Shown here piece after piece: positions 16,171-19,850 of a DNA stretch of 19,850 bases. A program made the position numbers and the translations under genes. A model generated the notes under the pieces. The model did not search any database and was not told the origin of the DNA. It saw nothing but the letters and a program-made list of their open reading frames with translations. The stretch comes from JAVBNT01 sp031551355 (GTDB lineage Bacteria > Vulcanimicrobiota > CADAWZ01): NCBI GenBank assembly GCA_031551355.1, contig JAVBNT010000008.1, forward strand, positions 1-19,850. The letters are read 5' to 3'. Within the stretch, counting starts at the first letter, position 1. The number at the start of each line of letters is the position of its first letter.

Positions 16171-17504
16171 AAATAGCTTTTTTGTCTCCCGCAGGAGCTA
16201 TGCATCGCTATAATGGAAGCTTCGGCCGCAGTTTGCATTATGCTCCTCTTACTATGACGACCCTTGCCGCCCTTGTGCCAGCCGAGCTTGAGGCTGAACT
16301 TGCGATATATGATGAAACCGTAAAACCCATTCCTCTTGATTTACAAGCAGATATCGCTGTAATAACCGCTATCACGGGAACAAGCCCTAGAGCATACAAA
16401 TATTGCGATTATTTTCGTTCAAATGGCATCACGGTATTTTTAGGCGGAGTACAGCCAAGCTTAGACCCTATTAATGCAGAAAAACACTGCGATAGTCTGT
16501 TTGTAGGTATTGCAGATTATACTTTTCCACAGGCGCTAAAAGACTATAAAAATGGTAAGCTGCAAAATGTTTATCACCAAGCCTGCGGAGAAATCAGCCT
16601 TGTAGGCCGTCCTACACCGCGCAGGGATTTATTAAAACGCAAAGCATATATTACTGAAAATTCCGTTGAGGCCGTTAGGGGCTGCCCTCTACCCTGCACT
16701 TTTTGTGCTTATCCTGCGGCATTTGGCAGAAATGTTATTACAAGACCCGTTAAAGAAGTTATAGCTGAAATAGAACAGCTAAAAGGAAATCATGTTTTAT
16801 TTCCAGATGTAAATTTAATTGCAGATCTAGAATATGCAAAAAAACTTTTTACCGCTATGATACCTTTAAAAAAGAAATGGCTTGGGCTAACTACATCAAG
16901 TGTAGGTTTTAATAAAGAGTTTTTTAAAATACTTGAAAAAAGTGGTTGTATGGGGCTTTTGATAGGTTTTGAAAGCGTAAACCAAACATCACAGGGTTAC
17001 ATAAACAAAGGCATAAATAAAACGGAAAATTATGAGGATTTAGTTAAACAGTTACATGATATAGGTGTTTTGATTAACGGTTGTTTTGCTTTTGGGGGCG
17101 ACAATGATGAAAAGGATGTCTTTAAAAGAACCGTGGAACAGGTGCAGAGGCTGAAAATAGATTTACCTCGATATTCCATTCTAACACCTTTCCCAAACAC
17201 CCTGCTGCACAGGGAGCTATCCTCACAAGGCCGCATTTTTGAACATCATTTAGCTATGTACGATGTGGAACATGTCGTATTTACCCCCAGGAATATGACT
17301 GTTAAAGAGTTATACGACGGCACAGAATGGGCCTGGCGTGAGACCTATAAAACAAGCAATATACTGCAAAGGATAAATAAGCTGAGTACTATAAGTTATC
17401 TTACAAACTTTGCCTATCAAGGTTATGCTGACAAATTCTGCAGATTTACAAAAGAAGTTATGTGTGATAATTCGGATATTCCTAATGTTGAGGTGAAAAT
17501 GTGA
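16167..17504 (+). CDS. B12-binding radical SAM protein, subtype B (operon gene 6)
   Basis: 445 residues from the ATG at 16167, which overlaps the GH3 stop as ATGA and follows AAGGGTGG at normal spacing. An in-frame GTG at 16155 is less likely because all paralogues begin M-K-[IL]. The B12-binding part has YAPLTMTTLAALVPAELEAE and IYDETVKPIP. The usual GG-x-H is GGVQPSLDP here, so that histidine is lost. The cluster motif is VRGCPLPCTFCAY (C173, C177, C180), then HVLFPDVNLI, LIGFESVNQTS, FAFGGDNDEKDVF and RYSILTPFPNTLLHRELS. This matches gene 3 in subtype. It probably diverged in function after duplication. Confidence 0.9.
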   Translation: MKIAFLSPAGAMHRYNGSFGRSLHYAPLTMTTLAALVPAELEAELAIYDETVKPIPLDLQADIAVITAITGTSPRAYKYCDYFRSNGITVFLGGVQPSLDPINAEKHCDSLFVGIADYTFPQALKDYKNGKLQNVYHQACGEISLVGRPTPRRDLLKRKAYITENSVEAVRGCPLPCTFCAYPAAFGRNVITRPVKEVIAEIEQLKGNHVLFPDVNLIADLEYAKKLFTAMIPLKKKWLGLTTSSVGFNKEFFKILEKSGCMGLLIGFESVNQTSQGYINKGINKTENYEDLVKQLHDIGVLINGCFAFGGDNDEKDVFKRTVEQVQRLKIDLPRYSILTPFPNTLLHRELSSQGRIFEHHLAMYDVEHVVFTPRNMTVKELYDGTEWAWRETYKTSNILQRINKLSTISYLTNFAYQGYADKFCRFTKEVMCDNSDIPNVEVKM

Positions 17505-18838
17505 AACTATTATTCATCTTGCCTGCCATCGGCAGAAAAGACGGTGAAAAATATATCGGAACATGGAAGATGGAGCCATTGGCTATAGCCACTCTAAAAG
17601 CACTTACACCTTCCAACATTGAAACATTTTTCTTTGACGACCGTATAGAAGACATTGATTATAATATTAATATTGACATAGTAGCTATTTCGGTTGAAAC
17701 ATATACCGCAAGCAGAGCTTATAATATTGCAAAAAAGTTTAAGGCAAAGGGGGTAACCGTAGTTCTGGGAGGGTATCATGTTACAGCCGTACCCCATGAA
17801 GCCTTAGAACATGCCGATAGTGTAATAGTTGGAAATGCAGAAAATATTTGGGTGAAAATGCTTGATGATTTTCAAAATAATCAATTAAAAACCAGATATG
17901 ATGGAGAGCGAGGCGGTGTTCCTCCTATGCCGGATAGAAGTATTTATTCAAGAAAAAAATACTTGCCCCTAACATTGATAGAAACAGGACGGGGCTGCCC
18001 ACACACCTGTGAGTTTTGTGCTATCACTTCATATTACTGCGGTAAATATACCCCCCGCCCTATTGCCGATATCGTAAAAGAAGTCAAGCAAACAAAAAAT
18101 AAATTCGTATTCTTTGTTGATGATAATATAACAGCTAGGAAAGACCATTTATTAGAATTATGCAAAGCGATAACCCCACTGAAGATAAAATGGACAAGTC
18201 AAGTATCTCTATCCGTAGCAAAAGACGATGAATTACTTAAAACAATGAAAAAAAGCGGTTGCCAGGTAGTTTTGATTGGGTTTGAAAGCCTAGATGAAGC
18301 AAACCTTGACCAGATGAACAAAAGCTGGAATTATATGCTTGGTGATCGGGATGAAATGGTCAGAAAAATACATAAAAACGGCATAGGCATATATGCCACC
18401 TTCGTATTTGGTTTCGATTTTGATGGTGTGGAAAGTTTTGGTAATACAATTAATTTCGCAATGAAACATAACTTTTTCTTTGCAGCATTTAATCACCTGT
18501 TACCATTTCCAGACACGACGCTTTATAAACGTTTACAGACAGAAAATAGACTGCTTTATGACAAATGGTGGCTTAAATCCAACTATAAGTACGGGGACAT
18601 TCCATACAAGCCAAAAAAAATTTCTCCTGAAAAATTAAAAGATTACTGTGTAAGCGCAAGGCGTAATTTTTTTAAACCATTTAATATTTTCAGACGTGGT
18701 ATTGCTTCTATCATTCGAAACTCCAATCCGCTTATTAACGCGATTTTCTTTACTCAAAATAGAGCACTAAAAAAAGAAGTGGACAGAAAACTTAATTTAC
18801 CGGTCGGCACAGGACTTGACGAGGGATGCAAAAAATAA
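17501..18838 (+). CDS. B12-binding radical SAM protein, subtype A (operon gene 7)
   Basis: 445 residues, starting at a GTG that overlaps the previous stop (GTGA); TTGAGGTGA lies just upstream. The B12-binding part has MKLLFILPAIG, KMEPLAIATLKALTP, FFFDDRIEDIDY, VLGGYHVTAVPHEAL and VIVGNAENIW. The cluster motif is GRGCPHTCEFCAI (C166, C170, C173), then FVFFVDDNITA, LIGFESLDEAN, YATFVFGFDFDGVESF and DKWWLKSNYKYGD. It is most like genes 1 and 2, although genes 3-6 separate it from them, so the cluster grew by repeated duplication and rearrangement. The stop shares its last base with the next ATG (TAATG). Confidence 0.9.
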   Translation: MKLLFILPAIGRKDGEKYIGTWKMEPLAIATLKALTPSNIETFFFDDRIEDIDYNINIDIVAISVETYTASRAYNIAKKFKAKGVTVVLGGYHVTAVPHEALEHADSVIVGNAENIWVKMLDDFQNNQLKTRYDGERGGVPPMPDRSIYSRKKYLPLTLIETGRGCPHTCEFCAITSYYCGKYTPRPIADIVKEVKQTKNKFVFFVDDNITARKDHLLELCKAITPLKIKWTSQVSLSVAKDDELLKTMKKSGCQVVLIGFESLDEANLDQMNKSWNYMLGDRDEMVRKIHKNGIGIYATFVFGFDFDGVESFGNTINFAMKHNFFFAAFNHLLPFPDTTLYKRLQTENRLLYDKWWLKSNYKYGDIPYKPKKISPEKLKDYCVSARRNFFKPFNIFRRGIASIIRNSNPLINAIFFTQNRALKKEVDRKLNLPVGTGLDEGCKK

Positions 18839-19701
18839 TGAAATATGAGTATAAATACGCCTCTGAAGAGGACGGAGAAGAGATATCGGCGTTATTAGAA
18901 AATATAGAATTTAAAGGAGAAATATCCCTCGCCTATTGCCGCCGACCCAATGCCGTTTTATCTCTATCAAAAGAAGGTGATAAATCTATATTTGTTATCG
19001 TCAGAGATGGAAACGGAAAAATTATTGGAACCGGCGCCTGCATTATAAAAGGAGATATTGCCTATTTGACAGGACTTAGAGCTGTAAAGTTAGCCAATAT
19101 TCCAAAATGCTATGAGTTGCTTTGCAAATTTTGCAGAAGCAATGGAGTTAGAATAACTTACACCACTATATTGGAAGACAATATTGGCGTTCAAAAAATG
19201 CTTGAAAAACAACGTCCCAATATGCCAAATTATATTCGCCACTCGGAATATACCGTCAATATAATCAGAAAAAACTTACACATAAATGACAAAAACAAGT
19301 TATTAAAAAAAGGTGATACCTATATTCTGCAAAACCAGCAAAATGAGGAAATTGCAAGAGGAAAAGCAGTTATCCAATGGGATTACAAGCAATATATAAT
19401 CAAACATTATAGTATAAAAATGCGCATAGCAAAAATTTTCTTAAAATGGATACCTGATGAAAACAAGGTCTTAAAGTTTTTTACCCTAAGAGAGGTCATC
19501 ACAAAAGACAATGCCGCTCTTAAAAGCTTTTTAAAGCATATGTCACAATTGCCGCTTGAAGGCAGCTTTTTCTTATATGGCGGGGCAGATTGTCCTGTTA
19601 AATCTTTTAAGTATAAAAGCATCGTCTATATTGTCGACTGGAATAAATCAATAAGCAATGCTTCTGATATAAAGATTGACATAGAAATATCCGATTTATA
19701 G
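18838..19701 (+). CDS. GNAT-like acyltransferase (operon gene 8)
   Basis: 287 residues from the ATG at 18838, coupled to the previous stop by TAATG; GAGGG upstream is 12 bases away. An alternative ATG at 18826 adds MQKI but lies too close to that site. The N-terminal 140 residues look like a GNAT fold: YKYASEEDGEEISALLE, IFVIVRDGNGKIIGTGACI, then a helix at NIPKCYELLCKFCRSNGV, ITYTTILEDNIGVQKMLEKQ. The second half has a new beta region (TYILQNQQNEEIARGKAVIQ) that may be a degenerate second GNAT repeat or a substrate domain. No signal peptide or membrane helix is seen. It is the last gene before the right-hand insertion element. Role and acyl donor unknown. Confidence 0.65.
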   Translation: MKYEYKYASEEDGEEISALLENIEFKGEISLAYCRRPNAVLSLSKEGDKSIFVIVRDGNGKIIGTGACIIKGDIAYLTGLRAVKLANIPKCYELLCKFCRSNGVRITYTTILEDNIGVQKMLEKQRPNMPNYIRHSEYTVNIIRKNLHINDKNKLLKKGDTYILQNQQNEEIARGKAVIQWDYKQYIIKHYSIKMRIAKIFLKWIPDENKVLKFFTLREVITKDNAALKSFLKHMSQLPLEGSFFLYGGADCPVKSFKYKSIVYIVDWNKSISNASDIKIDIEISDL

Positions 19702-19711
19702 TATTTTCTCC

Positions 19712-19850
19712 GTAAGTGTCAAACCAAAGACACCTGTCAATTTTGTTGTAAATATTTTAAGATCCTCTTATCTAATGATGGGAGGTTTTTTATGTCAACG
19801 ATAAGACGTGAAGAGCGTTTGAAATTGATCAGTGAGTTTCAAAAATCTAA
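19712..19850 (+). mobile_element. Left end of a second insertion sequence, IS66-like
   Basis: GTAAGTGTC starts at 19712, 11 bases after the last operon gene. IS66-family ends commonly begin GTAAG (from memory). The first coding sequence starts 80 bases inside, as in that family. GTGTC/GACAC forms a short stem just inside the end. The element runs off the right edge, so neither its other end nor the 8-bp target duplication can be checked. Confidence 0.5.
19792..19850 (+). CDS. IS66-type TnpA-like protein, 5' end only
   Basis: An ATG 6 bases after a strong GGGAGG (19780-19785) opens a frame that reads MSTIRREERLKLISEFQKS to the window edge. The wording (charged N-terminus, then a LISEFQKS-type helix) is like the start of the small accessory protein TnpA of IS66 elements, which usually continues into a helix-turn-helix. 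Only 19 full codons are present, so the family call rests mainly on this pattern and on the element end upstream. Confidence 0.5.
   Translation, partial: MSTIRREERLKLISEFQKS

Noticed and set aside
10265..19701. RiPP (ribosomal peptide) cluster with radical SAM maturases
   Set aside because: There are no gaps for a precursor peptide gene, no RRE-like or leader-peptidase gene, and the enzymes carry B12-binding rather than SPASM domains.
9045..19850. Composite transposon carrying the operon
   Set aside because: The flanking elements belong to different families and only one full element is present in the window.

Overview
The window looks like chromosome of an anaerobic bacterium: it carries a full-length pyruvate:ferredoxin oxidoreductase (PFOR), two c-di-GMP-type HD-GYP proteins, and a large set of oxygen-sensitive cobalamin/radical-SAM enzymes. 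The phylum cannot be fixed from the sequence. Spirochaetota, Elusimicrobiota or a similar anaerobic lineage would fit, but that is a guess.

Left part (1-8360), ordinary chromosome. A 15-bp tandem repeat runs off the left edge and is followed by a bidirectional hairpin terminator. Next is a minus-strand membrane receptor (dCache-HAMP-HD-GYP). PFOR (nifJ) is divergent from it, with its own promoter and a leader hairpin. Then come tRNA-Leu(CAA) with a terminator and a soluble protein with a duplicated PAS-HD-GYP architecture whose second HD domain has lost its usual metal ligands. The gene ends in an intrinsic terminator.

Middle (8361-10260), a junction of mobile DNA. It holds a roughly 220-bp, comparatively GC-rich, imperfectly palindromic element that encodes nothing convincing. 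Next is the 3' relic of an IS630-type transposase, followed by a complete IS630-type element (perfect terminal inverted repeats, TA at both ends) whose transposase is split by a one-base frame change at a G6A5 run.

Right part (10265-19701), the most interesting region. Eight genes lie tightly packed on one strand; most junctions overlap by 1-11 bases or abut. Five encode B12-binding radical SAM enzymes of two subtypes (A and B), in the order A, A, B, acyltransferase-like, GH3-like ligase, B, A, GNAT-like. The GH3-like protein belongs to the adenylating family that makes acyl-amino-acid amides in plants. I read this as a probable biosynthetic operon for a small molecule, possibly an acyl amide modified at several unactivated carbons; the product is unknown to me. 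A second insertion element (IS66-like start) begins 11 bases after the last gene, so the operon lies between transposable elements. It is also visibly more AT-rich than the PFOR region, which suggests horizontal acquisition.
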